Assembly (NCBI RefSeq): GCF_003576525.1
Contig: NZ_QWUA01000016.1
Span: forward strand, 1 to 64,000
Direction: 5' to 3'
DNA length: 64,000 nt
Source of the DNA: Rummeliibacillus sp. POC4
Lineage (GTDB): Bacteria > Bacillota > Bacilli > Bacillales_A > Planococcaceae
Part shown: piece after piece, positions 1 to 9,100 of the stretch
Layout: every line of letters starts with the position of its first letter
Numbering within the stretch: position 1 is the stretch's first letter
The notes under the pieces: model-generated
Told to the model about the DNA's origin: nothing
Databases searched by the model: none
Seen by the model: only the letters and a program-made list of their open reading frames with translations
Made by a program: the position numbers and the translations under genes

Positions 1-7
1 ATATCAT

Positions 8-24
8 GTCGTTATCTTAACGAC
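8..24. repeat. short perfect inverted repeat
   Basis: GTCGTTA and TAACGAC flank a 3-base loop. It lies in AT-rich sequence with no gene before position 215. It could be the end of a terminator or an operator, but no T-run follows directly. Nothing else is recognisable in the first 214 bases. Confidence 0.3.
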
Positions 25-214
25 TTATATATCTTATCATATCCATTTTTAAAAGTCAAGAACTTTTTTCAGGATTTATAAGTTTATATTTTTTTGATTT
101 GTTTTCTCATTGCGAGTCAACGTTGATAACTATACGCTGTTTATATATATATGTCAACACTTTATATCAAAAAAGTTTTAAATAACATTCTCCAATCATA
201 TATATATTGACGAG

Positions 215-877
215 GTGAGTGTTCTGATTAAAAGAATAATTATATCAACTCTTATTATGATGGCTTTATTGTTAATGTTTATACCTTCAAAAGGTACAAT
301 ATCAGAGGTTTTTCGTTTAACTAACGAACCTAATATTATTACAAAAGGCAACTATGGTATGTCATTAACTATTGATTTATCTTATGCTGATGCAAAATTT
401 ATCGAATGGTTAAACGAAGTAGAAGCACCGTATCCATTACTAATGGTAGATCCCGAATTATTAGAGAGATCTCCAACACTAGTAAAAATGATTAAAACAA
501 AAAACATCCCAATAGGCTTGCTAGGAAAAAGCAGTGAGTTCTATGAGGCAAATCCTTCTCAACTTAAAAAAGATATCAGTACTTTTAACTCAATTATGAA
601 AAAGCCGCCTCTTTGGTTTAGAACAAAGGATTATGTTTTTTCACCAGACGTTATAAAGGTATTATGGAAAGAACAAATTAATATGCTTGGCGCTTCTAAA
701 ATACAAACTGACAATAGCAAGTTAAAGCTAGTACATGGTGACATAGTATCTATACCCTATCATCAAGAAGAAAGGATAAAATTGCAAAACATTAATCAAT
801 TAATCCAAAATAATTCATTCCAATCGATTGAAGAAACTATATTTGGATATTCACTCAAAACGAAGAGCTATCCTTAA
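215..877 (+). CDS. PdaB-like polysaccharide deacetylase homologue, probably catalytically inactive
   Basis: About 220 residues with an N-terminal hydrophobic anchor (about residues 6-26) followed by a NodB-like deacetylase fold. The locus, next to kbaA and gerD, is that of the sporulation gene pdaB, and the aligned pattern fits. Where PdaB has LTFDISWGD this protein has TIDLSYAD. The HEIG segment is replaced by NIPIGLLG, which lacks the metal-binding His, and the RPPSGD box by FRTKDY. A working metallo-deacetylase is therefore unlikely. The start is uncertain: GTG at 215 overlaps the only Shine-Dalgarno-like GAGGTGAG, so a non-ATG codon a few positions downstream may be used. It converges with kbaA onto a shared terminator. 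Homology is inferred from position and motif spacing. Confidence 0.6.
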   Translation: MSVLIKRIIISTLIMMALLLMFIPSKGTISEVFRLTNEPNIITKGNYGMSLTIDLSYADAKFIEWLNEVEAPYPLLMVDPELLERSPTLVKMIKTKNIPIGLLGKSSEFYEANPSQLKKDISTFNSIMKKPPLWFRTKDYVFSPDVIKVLWKEQINMLGASKIQTDNSKLKLVHGDIVSIPYHQEERIKLQNINQLIQNNSFQSIEETIFGYSLKTKSYP

Positions 878-934
878 CCCGCCCTCCCATATTATTCATA
901 GCATTTAGAAATGTTACAAGATATTTGGGATAAT

Positions 935-982
935 AAAAAAGGCTATCTCATAACAATCATTCGTTATGAAACAGCCTTTTTA
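935..982. terminator. bidirectional intrinsic terminator
   Basis: A long interrupted inverted repeat (AAAAGGCTATCTCATAAC paired with GTTATGAAACAGCCTTTTT) lies between the convergent pdaB-like gene and kbaA, with A/T runs on both sides. Its arm core GGCTATCTC resembles the terminator at 61936-61986. Confidence 0.8.
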
Positions 983-984
983 TT

Positions 985-1668
985 TTACTTTGCCTTATTT
1001 CCTTCTAATTTTCTTCGAGTAGCCCGACGTTCTTCTCTTTTCATTAAATCCTCAGCTGACTTCGCATTATACTTCGGTAATTCAAGAAGTTGAAATGCAT
1101 TAACAGCAAGAATCGGGAATAATAACAATGTAATGTACTCGTTACCTCCAGATGAACGTACCCATAATGCAATAAGCCATTCAATTATACTGACAAAAAT
1201 CATAAAGAATAATGCGGAAATTAAAATATGCTTTTTACCAGTCATTTTCACTTTCTTAATAGCAGTTAAAGTAGCAATTACAATCAATAATAGCAATAAA
1301 CCTATGTAAAGAAGCCAATCACTAGCGTTATGTGCATATGGCTTAAAACGGAATAAAACAACATCGACTAAAGCCACGAGCATCAATAATAATTGTACCC
1401 AGTTCCATAAAGTCAATGAGCGGCAAATATTAACACCGATTTGATGGACTGTTAAATATGCAAAATACCCCATTTGACAAACCATACTCATTGTAAAGCC
1501 TAGGAACACAAACCACAGTAAACCGAAAAGAGCCTCTCCCCATTCACCATTTGAAACATGTTGAGCATAAAAATCTCCCCAACGTACGATCAAGCTCATC
1601 AATCCAGTGACAACGCCACCAATAATGAGGGCTCTTAAAGCAAATTTAAACCAATTTCGTATCGTCAC
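985..1668 (-). CDS. kbaA: KbaA, KinB signalling pathway activation protein
   Basis: This 227-residue protein has about six hydrophobic segments and a basic tail (KREERRATRRKLEGNKAK). In Bacillus, KbaA is a membrane protein needed for full activity of the KinB kinase that feeds the sporulation phosphorelay. The position between a pdaB-type gene and gerD matches the B. subtilis order. It is transcribed towards the pdaB-like gene and divergently from gerD. The biochemical mechanism of KbaA is not known and cannot be read from the sequence. Confidence 0.85.
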   Translation of the reverse strand: MTIRNWFKFALRALIIGGVVTGLMSLIVRWGDFYAQHVSNGEWGEALFGLLWFVFLGFTMSMVCQMGYFAYLTVHQIGVNICRSLTLWNWVQLLLMLVALVDVVLFRFKPYAHNASDWLLYIGLLLLLIVIATLTAIKKVKMTGKKHILISALFFMIFVSIIEWLIALWVRSSGGNEYITLLLFPILAVNAFQLLELPKYNAKSAEDLMKREERRATRRKLEGNKAK

Positions 1669-1814
1669 GATTAAACTGCCTCCGTTTTTTCAAGTTCTTG
1701 TTCCATTCTATCAACGAATTTCGAAAAAATCTATTTATCACCGCATTTCATACATATTCCATTAAGAATTGTGAACAATAATTGAAACAACTACGCTAAA
1801 GCGAGGGAAGCAAT

Positions 1815-2420
1815 ATGTACAAAAAGCACATTATTATTACACTTCTATTTGTTATTTTATCTGGTTGTTCCGCTGCCCCCCAACAGAGCCAATCTTATGA
1901 TGATATAAAGAAGTCAACACTTGATGCCTTACAAACAGAGGAAGGTAAAAAAGTGATTCGACAGTTATTAGAAGATCCAACGATGAAGGATTTACTTGTT
2001 TTAGAGCATGATGACGTGAACAAAGCTGTTCAAGAAACGTTGATGTCTAAAAAAGCTGAAGAATATTGGAAAAAGCAATTTGAAGATCCTAAGTTCCGTG
2101 AAACCTTTGCAAAAAGCATGAAAAAAGAACAGCAAAATCTGATGAAAGATTTGATGAAAGATGATACTTTCCAAAAAGACTTAGAACAATTCTTCTCACA
2201 GCCCGATATGCAAAAACAGCTTGAAAAAATTATGAAATCATCGAACTCAAAAGAGGAATTAAAGAAAGTAATTGTCGAGGTTATCAATAGCCCTTTAATG
2301 CAAGAAAAATGGACGAAACTCATTCAATCTGCGGGTGAAAAAACTGGTGATGAAAAATCACAATCCGGTGGTGGCGGCGGAGGTAGTTCTTCTGGAGAAA
2401 AAGGACAAGGACAAGGATAA
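1815..2420 (+). CDS. gerD: GerD, spore germination lipoprotein
   Basis: A 201-residue secreted lipoprotein with a short signal peptide ending in the lipobox LSGC (Cys at about residue 18), so it should be diacylglyceryl-modified. The middle is a charged helical domain rich in Lys, Glu and Met. The tail is a low-complexity Gly/Ser stretch (GGGGGGSSSG) typical of GerD. In Bacillus spores GerD sits at the inner membrane and is needed to assemble nutrient germinant receptors into the germinosome. The Shine-Dalgarno is weak (GCGAGGGAAG). A forespore (sigma-G) promoter is expected, but I cannot place one with confidence. Convergent with salA. Confidence 0.9.
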   Translation: MYKKHIIITLLFVILSGCSAAPQQSQSYDDIKKSTLDALQTEEGKKVIRQLLEDPTMKDLLVLEHDDVNKAVQETLMSKKAEEYWKKQFEDPKFRETFAKSMKKEQQNLMKDLMKDDTFQKDLEQFFSQPDMQKQLEKIMKSSNSKEELKKVIVEVINSPLMQEKWTKLIQSAGEKTGDEKSQSGGGGGGSSSGEKGQGQG

Positions 2421-2430
2421 GTAAAAAATT

Positions 2431-2475
2431 TAAGGATGTATCTAAAGTGACCTTCACTTTAAGCTACATCCTTTT
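2431..2475. terminator. bidirectional intrinsic terminator between gerD and salA
   Basis: AAGGATGTA pairs with TACATCCTT, and the inner arms CTAAAGTGA and TTCACTTTA extend the stem. The hairpin is followed by TTTTT on the plus strand and preceded by AAAAAA, so it can end both convergent genes. Confidence 0.85.
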
Positions 2476-2480
2476 TATCA

Positions 2481-3542
2481 TTATTCTTTATCTAATTTAT
2501 CAATTACACGTTGTGCAATCTCTAAATATGTTTGTCCTGTTGGATGATTTTTAGCATATACAGATGGAGCAAAGTCAACTTCATTCCAATCTGGTTGACC
2601 TAAAGGAATTTGTCCAAGAAGATCAGTACGAAGCTCATCCGCTAGTTTAGGACCTCCACCTTGACCAAATACATATTCTCGTTCCCCTGATACTTCAGAT
2701 TGGAACCAAGACATATTTTCGATAACACCTAAAATGTTATGTTCAGTTTTTATCGCCATTGCCCCAGCACGAGCTGCTACAAATGCTGCTGTAGGGTGTG
2801 GAGTAGTAACAACGATTTCATTTGATTCAGGTAACATTTGATGAATATCTAAAGCTATGTCACCTGTACCTGGTGGTAAGTCTAATAGTAAATAATCAAG
2901 GTCTCCCCATTCTACATCGCGGAAGAATTGATCTAATACTTTACCCAACATTGGACCACGCCATACTACTGGTGCATTATTTTCCACGAAAAATCCCATT
3001 GAAATCATTTTGACACCAAAACGTTCAACTGGAATAATGCGATTTTCTTTAACAACAGGCATAGTTTGTACACCCATCATATCAGGAACACTAAAGCCAT
3101 AAATATCTGCATCGATTAGACCCACTTTTTTACCTAATCGAGATAATGCTACAGCTAAGTTTACAGCAACAGTTGATTTACCAACGCCACCTTTACCAGA
3201 TGCAATTGAAATAAAATTGACTTTATTCAATGGTGACAATAAATCCTGTGCATCTGCACGAGTTGCAGTACCACGGAATTTTTCAATAGCTTCTGGTGAG
3301 AGTTCTGAGAATCGAATACCGACAGTTTTACATCCTGCACCTTTTAATACATTTACTATTTCCATTTGAAGCGTAAGTTGTTCGGGTGTATTTGTCTTTG
3401 CAATCGCAATTTTTACACTAACATGTTCTTTCTCTTCCTTAATAGAAACTTCAACAATACCGCCAGTTTCTGTTAATGTTTTATGTAAAAAAGGATCTTT
3501 TAATGCTCCAACTAATTCTCGAACTTGTTGTTCATTAATCAC
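2481..3542 (-). CDS. salA: SalA/Mrp-family P-loop ATPase (ApbC/NBP35-like)
   Basis: A 353-residue MinD/Mrp-type ATPase. An N-terminal DUF59/MIP18-like domain (about residues 1-95) precedes a deviant Walker A, SGKGGVGKS, and the DLPPGTGD motif of Fe-S carrier ATPases. The usual C-terminal CxxC of Mrp is not obvious. The Bacillus orthologue SalA is known as a repressor of scoC. The start is taken as GTG because an AAGGAG lies 8 bases before it; an upstream in-frame ATG would place this Shine-Dalgarno inside the gene. It sits between cwlD and gerD as in B. subtilis. An Fe-S assembly role is possible but not shown by the sequence. Confidence 0.88.
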   Translation of the reverse strand: MINEQQVRELVGALKDPFLHKTLTETGGIVEVSIKEEKEHVSVKIAIAKTNTPEQLTLQMEIVNVLKGAGCKTVGIRFSELSPEAIEKFRGTATRADAQDLLSPLNKVNFISIASGKGGVGKSTVAVNLAVALSRLGKKVGLIDADIYGFSVPDMMGVQTMPVVKENRIIPVERFGVKMISMGFFVENNAPVVWRGPMLGKVLDQFFRDVEWGDLDYLLLDLPPGTGDIALDIHQMLPESNEIVVTTPHPTAAFVAARAGAMAIKTEHNILGVIENMSWFQSEVSGEREYVFGQGGGPKLADELRTDLLGQIPLGQPDWNEVDFAPSVYAKNHPTGQTYLEIAQRVIDKLDKE

Positions 3543-3615
3543 TGTAGACACTCCTTCAATTATCATTTCGATTTTAGTATATCATAACGCTTTCAAAAAG
3601 GTATTAATACGCTAC

Positions 3616-4329
3616 TCATTCTACAATCGAATCAGAGTAACGCTCAATCCCTTCTACTATTGCTTCTGCCATTTTTTGTTGATAATCTGATGAAGACAGT
3701 AATTCCGCTTCTTCTGGATTGCTTAAAAAGCCCGTTTCTACTAGAACTGATGGCATTGTAGCTTTTTTCAGTAAATACACTTGTTTTATAGCTAATGCTT
3801 CACGATCAGTATTCTTTAGATTCTCTTTTATAGAACTTTGAATCGCTTTAGCTAAAAGTTCGCCCGCCGGATGGCCGTCCTTATGATAAAATACTTGAGC
3901 ACCACGCCACTTTGATTGTGGAATAGCATTTGCATGAATGCTCAGGAAAAGATCCGGCTTGGCCTCATTTACTATTCTTTCCCTTAAGAAAATATCTTCT
4001 TTTTTTCTTTCCCTAAGTGTTGAATAGTCTGCATCAGGCTTATGCTCTGCAATTACATCCTCATCCTTTGTGCGCGTCATGATCACTGTTGCACCTTTTT
4101 TCTTTAATAGCTTTTCCACGTTTTTTGAAATAGCCAGTGTTACATCCTTCTCAATTAGTTCAGACGTAGAAGCCCCACCATCAATTCCGCCATGACCAGC
4201 ATCTATTGCAATTTTGACTCCTCCTAAAGTTTCTGAAATGAAGAAACCACGATTAGATGCTTTTGTTTCATAAACAACTAGTAGTATACAAGCTACTAAT
4301 ACTACACTCCATATGAGCCAACGTTTCAA
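3616..4329 (-). CDS. cwlD: CwlD, N-acetylmuramoyl-L-alanine amidase (spore cortex)
   Basis: A 237-residue membrane-anchored amidase with a hydrophobic N-terminal helix (about residues 5-22) and an Amidase_3 domain. The zinc and catalytic motifs are DAGHGG near residue 43, LSIHANA near 131 and VLVETGFLSN near 197. With PdaA, CwlD makes muramic-delta-lactam in spore cortex peptidoglycan, which lytic enzymes need for germination. The neighbours salA and gerD match B. subtilis, but ybaJ and ybaK, which separate rpsI from cwlD there, are absent. A sigma-E-like -10 (TATACACT) lies about 45 bases before the start, without a convincing -35. Confidence 0.92.
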   Translation of the reverse strand: MKRWLIWSVVLVACILLVVYETKASNRGFFISETLGGVKIAIDAGHGGIDGGASTSELIEKDVTLAISKNVEKLLKKKGATVIMTRTKDEDVIAEHKPDADYSTLRERKKEDIFLRERIVNEAKPDLFLSIHANAIPQSKWRGAQVFYHKDGHPAGELLAKAIQSSIKENLKNTDREALAIKQVYLLKKATMPSVLVETGFLSNPEEAELLSSSDYQQKMAEAIVEGIERYSDSIVE

Positions 4330-4656
4330 TCATAGACACCACCTTTTACACTAACATATGCCAGATTGAGAGTGTATATACCGTTTCATTTAATGAATCT
4401 CTATCCATGATATTAGCCAACTTTAATTGATAGAAATACATAAGCAAATCAACTTTAATATATATTATTTGATAAGTATCAGTTATATTCTGAATATCTT
4501 TTAACGACTATGCGTTTTTTCTTTGTAAAAAGGAGATACTATATATTCTATTCAATATAGAAAATCATCTATATTTACTTCAATCGATTAAAAAGGCTTT
4601 TACCATTCACTTACAAATATAAGTACCTTATGAACACCCAATTGGTTTTAAAACGC
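4330..4656. other. AT-rich intergenic region between rpsI and cwlD
   Basis: No supportable gene on either strand. It should hold the cwlD promoter. TATACACT on the minus strand near 4370-4380 resembles a sigma-E -10, but I cannot pair it with a good -35. A weak AT-rich dyad lies around 4537-4560. Confidence 0.4.
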
Positions 4657-4691
4657 AAAAAACCCTTTCTCGAGAAAACGAGAAAGGGTTT
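4657..4691 (-). terminator. intrinsic terminator of rplM-rpsI
   Basis: A perfect 12-bp stem (AACCCTTTCTCG with CGAGAAAGGGTT) around a 6-base loop, followed on the minus strand by TTTTTTG. It starts 25 bases after the rpsI stop. Confidence 0.93.
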
Positions 4692-4715
4692 GAAAACGCT
4701 GATATATAAGAAATA

Positions 4716-5108
4716 TTAACGTTTTGAGAATTGTGGTGCACGACGAGCACCTTTAAGACCGTATTTTTTACGTTCTTTCATACGAGGGTCACGAGTAAGT
4801 AAACCTGCTGATTTAAGTGCTGGACGGAAATCAGGGTCAACTGTTAGTAACGCACGAGCGATACCATGACGGATTGCGCCAGCTTGACCTGTAAAGCCAC
4901 CACCATTTACGTTTACGTAAACATCATAGCTACCAAGAGTTTCAGTTGCTACTAATGGTTGTTTAATAACTTCGCGTAAAGATGCGAATGGGACGTAGTT
5001 TTCAACGTCGCGGTTGTTGATAACGATTTTGCCTTCGCCTGGTACTAAACGTACGCGGGCAGTTGAGCTTTTACGACGACCAGTGCCGATATATTGAACT
5101 TGTGCCAA
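4716..5108 (-). CDS. rpsI: 30S ribosomal protein S9
   Basis: A 130-residue S9 protein of standard Bacillales length. It carries the N-terminal [12 protein letters not shown] and the basic C-terminal tail ending QFSKR, whose last residues reach the P-site tRNA on the ribosome. It lies 21 bases after rplM with a GAGGAGGA Shine-Dalgarno, forming the conserved rplM-rpsI pair, and ends just before a strong terminator. Confidence 0.98.
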   Translation of the reverse strand: MAQVQYIGTGRRKSSTARVRLVPGEGKIVINNRDVENYVPFASLREVIKQPLVATETLGSYDVYVNVNGGGFTGQAGAIRHGIARALLTVDPDFRPALKSAGLLTRDPRMKERKKYGLKGARRAPQFSKR

Positions 5109-5129
5109 GGTTGTATCCTCCTCTAATTA

Positions 5130-5567
5130 TTATCCGCGAAGCTCGTAAGCTTCAGGTTTTTGTGCAGCATGTGGATGTTCAGAACCAGTATAAACGTGTA
5201 GTTTGTTGAACATTTGACGACCTAAAGAGTTTTTAGGAAGCATGCCTTTGATTGCTAATTCCAACATTTGAGTTGGGTATTTTTCTTTCATTTCGCCTGC
5301 TGTGCGAGTTTTTAAACCGCCAGCAAATTGAGTATGACGGTAGTAAATTTTACCTTTTAATTTGTTACCAGTTAACTCAATTTTATCAGCGTTGAGAATG
5401 ATCACGTGATCACCTGTGTCAACGTTTGGTGTATAGATTGCTTTATGTTTACCACGTAAAAGAGCAGCTACTTCTGAAGCTAAACGACCAAGAGTTTGGC
5501 CTTCAGCGTCTACAACTAACCATTTACGTTCTACTTCGTGACCTTTAGCCAAGAATGTTGTACGCAT
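5130..5567 (-). CDS. rplM: 50S ribosomal protein L13
   Basis: A 145-residue L13 of standard length, with the family blocks [17 protein letters not shown] near the start and [10 protein letters not shown] towards the end. L13 binds 23S rRNA early in large-subunit assembly. It is the first gene of the rplM-rpsI pair. A clear sigma-A promoter and a leader with two small hairpins precede it, consistent with autogenous L13-leader control known in Firmicutes. The start follows AGGAGG. Confidence 0.98.
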   Translation of the reverse strand: MRTTFLAKGHEVERKWLVVDAEGQTLGRLASEVAALLRGKHKAIYTPNVDTGDHVIILNADKIELTGNKLKGKIYYRHTQFAGGLKTRTAGEMKEKYPTQMLELAIKGMLPKNSLGRQMFNKLHVYTGSEHPHAAQKPEAYELRG

Positions 5568-5680
5568 TTTAGTATCCTCCTACAATTTTCAAATTGTTTC
5601 TATTACTCTGTTCCAATTGTTTTCTTTATCCTCAAAAGTAAGATTCGGGGCTTATCTTGTGGGGTAATGAAAATACCATA
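5568..5680 (-). promoter_or_regulatory. L13-type ribosomal leader of rplM
   Basis: The roughly 110-base 5' untranslated region can form GGTA-loop-TACC and AAGAT-AAGCCCCGA-ATCTT hairpins. The segment with TACCCC and AAGCCCCG resembles, from memory, the L13 leader family of Bacillales. The structures are visible; the family assignment and L13 binding are inference. Confidence 0.6.
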
Positions 5681-5684
5681 TGTC

Positions 5685-5713
5685 ATCTTACAACATATAG
5701 CAATGTAAGTCAA
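5685..5713 (-). promoter_or_regulatory. sigma-A promoter of rplM-rpsI
   Basis: TTGACT, 17 bases, TAAGAT on the minus strand, ending shortly before the rplM leader hairpins. Confidence 0.85.
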
Positions 5714-5745
5714 GTATTTCACAAAAAACGCCTGGAAATGTTGCT

Positions 5746-6495
5746 TCAATCTTCATAGTGCACGTTTTCAAGGTATAAACCCTGTGCTGGCGCAGTTTTG
5801 CCGGCCTTTCCTCTATCCATAGAAGCAATAATCTCAGCTAATTGTGCAGACTTACGCTTGCCAATCCCAACTTCCCATAATGTACCAGCAATAATACGTA
5901 CCATATTATACAAAAAGCCATTTCCTTCAATAACCATATGCAATTCTTCTCCATGCCACTCGAATGTTAACGAAGAGACTGTACGTACTTTATCCTTTAC
6001 GCTTGTGTTTGCGGCACAGAAACATGAAAAATCATGTGTCCCTAGGATATACTGTGCTGCTTCCTCCATTGCTGCAACATCTGGCTTCATCCCGTTAGTA
6101 TGTGTAACATAAAATCGTCTAAATGGGCTCTGTATGTCCTCACAAGACCAAATATAGCGATATCTTTTTCCATGTACACTATAACGTGCATGAAAATCAG
6201 AGGTTACTTCTTCTACTTTCAATACACGAATATCTTGTGGTAATTGTACGTTTAATGCCCGAGCATAACGATCAAGTGGAATAGACAATGTAGTATCAAA
6301 ATGGATAACTTGTCCCGTTGCATGTACCCTAGCATCTGTTCTACCACTAGCTGTCACATGAATAATTTCACCTTTATGCATTTTTGTAAGTACCTTCTCA
6401 ATTTCCTCTTGTACAGTTCTTTGCTTCGGTTGCACTTGATATCCTGAGAAATTAGTACCGTCATATGCAATTGTAGCTTTGATTCTTCTTTTCAT
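5746..6495 (-). CDS. truA: tRNA pseudouridine(38-40) synthase TruA
   Basis: A 249-residue TruA that makes pseudouridine at positions 38-40 of the tRNA anticodon arm. The catalytic Asp lies in ASGRTDARVHA near residue 50-60, and the N-terminal ATIAYDGTNFSGYQ is typical. The ATG start is chosen because AGGAGA lies 9 bases before it; a TTG three codons upstream is too close to that site. It is the last gene of ecfA1-ecfA2-ecfT-truA, 22 bases after ecfT. Confidence 0.95.
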   Translation of the reverse strand: MKRRIKATIAYDGTNFSGYQVQPKQRTVQEEIEKVLTKMHKGEIIHVTASGRTDARVHATGQVIHFDTTLSIPLDRYARALNVQLPQDIRVLKVEEVTSDFHARYSVHGKRYRYIWSCEDIQSPFRRFYVTHTNGMKPDVAAMEEAAQYILGTHDFSCFCAANTSVKDKVRTVSSLTFEWHGEELHMVIEGNGFLYNMVRIIAGTLWEVGIGKRKSAQLAEIIASMDRGKAGKTAPAQGLYLENVHYED

Positions 6496-6517
6496 ATTAA
6501 GCAATCTCCTATTTCTT

Positions 6518-7315
6518 TTAACTACGCAAGTACACTAATATAGCTGCCATTACCACGATAAAGAGAAGTGCTAAAGTATCTCCTAATCGCCATTTCAACT
6601 GGCGATAACGGGTTCTTCCTTCCCCTCCACGGTAACCACGAACCTCCATAGCAGTAGCTAAGTCTTCTGCTCGTTTAAATGCACTAACAAAGAGGGGCAC
6701 TAGTAATGGTACTACCGCTTTTATTCTTTCTTTAACAGGACCCGTGGTAATATCGGAACCTCTTGCCATCTGTGCTTTCATAATCTTGTCTGTCTCATCC
6801 ATCAATGTTGGTATGAAACGTAAAGATATCGACATCATTAATGCTAATTCATGTACTGGAAGATTTAACTTTTTAAGAGGATTTAAAAGCACTTCCATCC
6901 CATCAGTAATCGAAATAGGTGAGGTCGTTAAAGTTAAGACTGATGTTACAAAAACCAGAACTAAGAAACGAATTGAAATGTATATACCCTGTCTAAGACC
7001 TTCTTCGTAAATATGGATAAACTTCCATTCGAAGATTAGTGGTCCCTCTTTTGTAAAGAATATATGCAATAAAAAGGTAAAGGCCATCAAGATTATAATA
7101 GGCTTTAATCCATTAATTAAAAAATATAATTTAATCCGAGACATTAAAATGATTAGTAATGTAAAGGCGAATAGCGCTATATATGTAGGCGTATTATTCG
7201 CTAAAAAAACTACAATGATAAAGGCAAATACAAATATTAGTTTCGAGCGTGGATCCAATCTATGAACAAACGAATCTCCTGGTATGAAACGTCCAAAAAT
7301 CATTTTATCCATCAT
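6518..7315 (-). CDS. ecfT: ECF transporter transmembrane protein EcfT
   Basis: The integral membrane coupling subunit of an energy-coupling-factor vitamin importer. It has several transmembrane helices and the two coupling signatures, seen here as AQMARGSD and AMEVRGYRGG (Ala-Arg-Gly type), which contact the ATPases. It pairs with EcfA1 and EcfA2 and recruits separate substrate-binding S components encoded elsewhere. The ATG chosen overlaps the ecfA2 stop as ATGA; a TTG two codons upstream is an alternative start. Length (265 residues) fits the family. Confidence 0.95.
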   Translation of the reverse strand: MMDKMIFGRFIPGDSFVHRLDPRSKLIFVFAFIIVVFLANNTPTYIALFAFTLLIILMSRIKLYFLINGLKPIIILMAFTFLLHIFFTKEGPLIFEWKFIHIYEEGLRQGIYISIRFLVLVFVTSVLTLTTSPISITDGMEVLLNPLKKLNLPVHELALMMSISLRFIPTLMDETDKIMKAQMARGSDITTGPVKERIKAVVPLLVPLFVSAFKRAEDLATAMEVRGYRGGEGRTRYRQLKWRLGDTLALLFIVVMAAILVYLRS

Positions 7316-8184
7316 TGACAATCACGCTCCTCTCGTATCAATTGCGCAATTGACTTTGCCAACTCTTCTTCAGTTAAACAAACATTTGGAAGCTTACGAC
7401 CTATTTTCTTTTCAAATTGATGTTGAAAATGGACTATATGAGGCAGTTCTAAACGATAATTGGCTAATTGCTCTGCGTCACTAAAGATCTCCTCTGGACT
7501 ACCCGTTAATACACAACGACCTTCATGCATAATTGCAATATGATCTGCATAACGTGCTGCATCTTCCATACTATGCGTTACGAGAATGGTTGTTAAATGT
7601 CTTTCTTGATGCAACTGATAGAACAATTCCATAATCTCCATACGGCCTCTTGGGTCTAACCCTGCGGTTGGCTCATCTAAAACAATCACTTCTGGCTCCA
7701 TTGCTAAAACACCAGCTATAGCAACTCGACGCATTTGACCGCCTGATAAGTCAAAAGGTGATTTCTCAAGAACTGATTCTGGAAGGCCTACAAGCTGTAA
7801 TAAAGTATGTGCCCTCTTAATAGCTTCTTGTTCTGGCACACCAAAATTCATAGGTCCAAAAATAATATCTTTTAGTACAGTTTCTTCGAATAATTGATGC
7901 TCTGGAAATTGAAAGACAATACCTACTTTTTGACGTACTGGTCGTAGATCTTTTTCTTTCTTACCAGCATTAATTGTTTTATCACCAATGCGTACTGAGC
8001 CATCTGTTGGTTTCAATAATGCATTTAAATGCTGTAGTATGGTTGATTTGCCTGACCCGGTATGCCCGATAATGGCTTGATAACTACCTGAAGGGATAGC
8101 TAAATCTACATCAAATAACGCTCTCTTTTCAAAAGGAGTATTTGGTGCATATGAAAAGCTTACTTTTTGAAGTTCGATATCCAT
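7312..8184 (-). CDS. ecfA2: ECF transporter ATPase EcfA2
   Basis: A 290-residue ABC ATPase with Walker A GHTGSGKST, signature LSGGQMRRVAIAG and Walker B VIVLDEPTAGLD. The C-terminal extension is typical of EcfA proteins. It forms a heterodimer with EcfA1 and drives the shared EcfT module. The gene overlaps ecfA1 by 25 bases and ecfT by 4, which suggests translational coupling. Confidence 0.95.
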   Translation of the reverse strand: MDIELQKVSFSYAPNTPFEKRALFDVDLAIPSGSYQAIIGHTGSGKSTILQHLNALLKPTDGSVRIGDKTINAGKKEKDLRPVRQKVGIVFQFPEHQLFEETVLKDIIFGPMNFGVPEQEAIKRAHTLLQLVGLPESVLEKSPFDLSGGQMRRVAIAGVLAMEPEVIVLDEPTAGLDPRGRMEIMELFYQLHQERHLTTILVTHSMEDAARYADHIAIMHEGRCVLTGSPEEIFSDAEQLANYRLELPHIVHFQHQFEKKIGRKLPNVCLTEEELAKSIAQLIREERDCQ

Positions 8185-9005
8185 AAATCATTCACCAACT
8201 GTTCTTCCGTCATATGTTCACCTTGAAGTTGTACACCCGCTGCTTTTAAAAGTTTTGTAAGCTTCATTGCAAATGGTAAATCTAATCCAAGTTCAACTAA
8301 TTGATCACCTAATGAAAAAATTTCAGATGGAGTACCTTCAGCAAACATTTTTCCACCATTCATAAATATTAAACGATCAGCCATAATTGCTTCTTCTAAA
8401 TCATGTGTGATTGATAGTACCGTCAAACCTGTTTTCTCACGTAATGCTCTTACAACTGAAAGAACTTCTTGACGTCCTTGAGGATCCAACATAGACGTTG
8501 CCTCATCCAAAATAAGCAGTCGTGGTTGTAATGCAAGTGCACCCGCAATCGCGACACGTTGTTTTTGCCCACCAGATAAATGCTGTGGCTCATGATTTAA
8601 AAAAGCATCCATTTTGACTTGTTTTAATGCCTCATGTACGCGTTGAACCATATCTTCATAAGGTACGCCGTTATTTTCTAAAGCAAATGCTACATCATCC
8701 TGTACAGTAGCACCTACAAATTGATTGTCAGGGTTTTGAAAAACCATTCCTATTTGAGAACGAGAATCCCATAGGTTTTCTTCATTTAATACTTTCCCCA
8801 TCACTTTCACAGTGCCACTCTGAGGAAATAGGAGACCATTAATAAGCCGCGCAATAGTGGATTTGCCTGATCCATTGTGACCAACAATGGCAATCCATTC
8901 ACCTTCTACTACATGGAAAGAAACATTCTCTACTGCATTTTTTACTTGCGGTTCATCTGGTGCATATGTAAAAGTCACATTATTCAGTGATAGAATTTCA
9001 TGCAT
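8160..9005 (-). CDS. ecfA1: ECF transporter ATPase EcfA1
   Basis: A 281-residue ABC ATPase with Walker A GHNGSGKST, signature LSGGQKQRVAIAG and Walker B LLILDEATSMLD. It is the first gene of the ECF module, placed after rplQ as in most Bacilli. A 389-base gap with two terminator-like hairpins and a structured stretch separates it from rplQ. It therefore probably has its own promoter within about 100 bases of its start, although no clear one is visible. Confidence 0.95.
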   Translation of the reverse strand: MHEILSLNNVTFTYAPDEPQVKNAVENVSFHVVEGEWIAIVGHNGSGKSTIARLINGLLFPQSGTVKVMGKVLNEENLWDSRSQIGMVFQNPDNQFVGATVQDDVAFALENNGVPYEDMVQRVHEALKQVKMDAFLNHEPQHLSGGQKQRVAIAGALALQPRLLILDEATSMLDPQGRQEVLSVVRALREKTGLTVLSITHDLEEAIMADRLIFMNGGKMFAEGTPSEIFSLGDQLVELGLDLPFAMKLTKLLKAAGVQLQGEHMTEEQLVNDLWISNFKK

Positions 9006-9100
9006 TTGTTTTAACTCCTCTCACTAGACTATCCTAAGCTCTACTCTTCTATAACTTACACTGTTTTATGTATGATTACTAGTTGGAAATAATTTTTCTT

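Noticed and set aside
1669-1814. Sigma-G promoter for gerD
   Set aside because: Partial matches only, with wrong spacing between the two elements.
4330-4400. Sigma-E promoter for cwlD
   Set aside because: TATACACT fits a -10, but I could not find a -35 at a fitting distance, so it is not listed as a feature.
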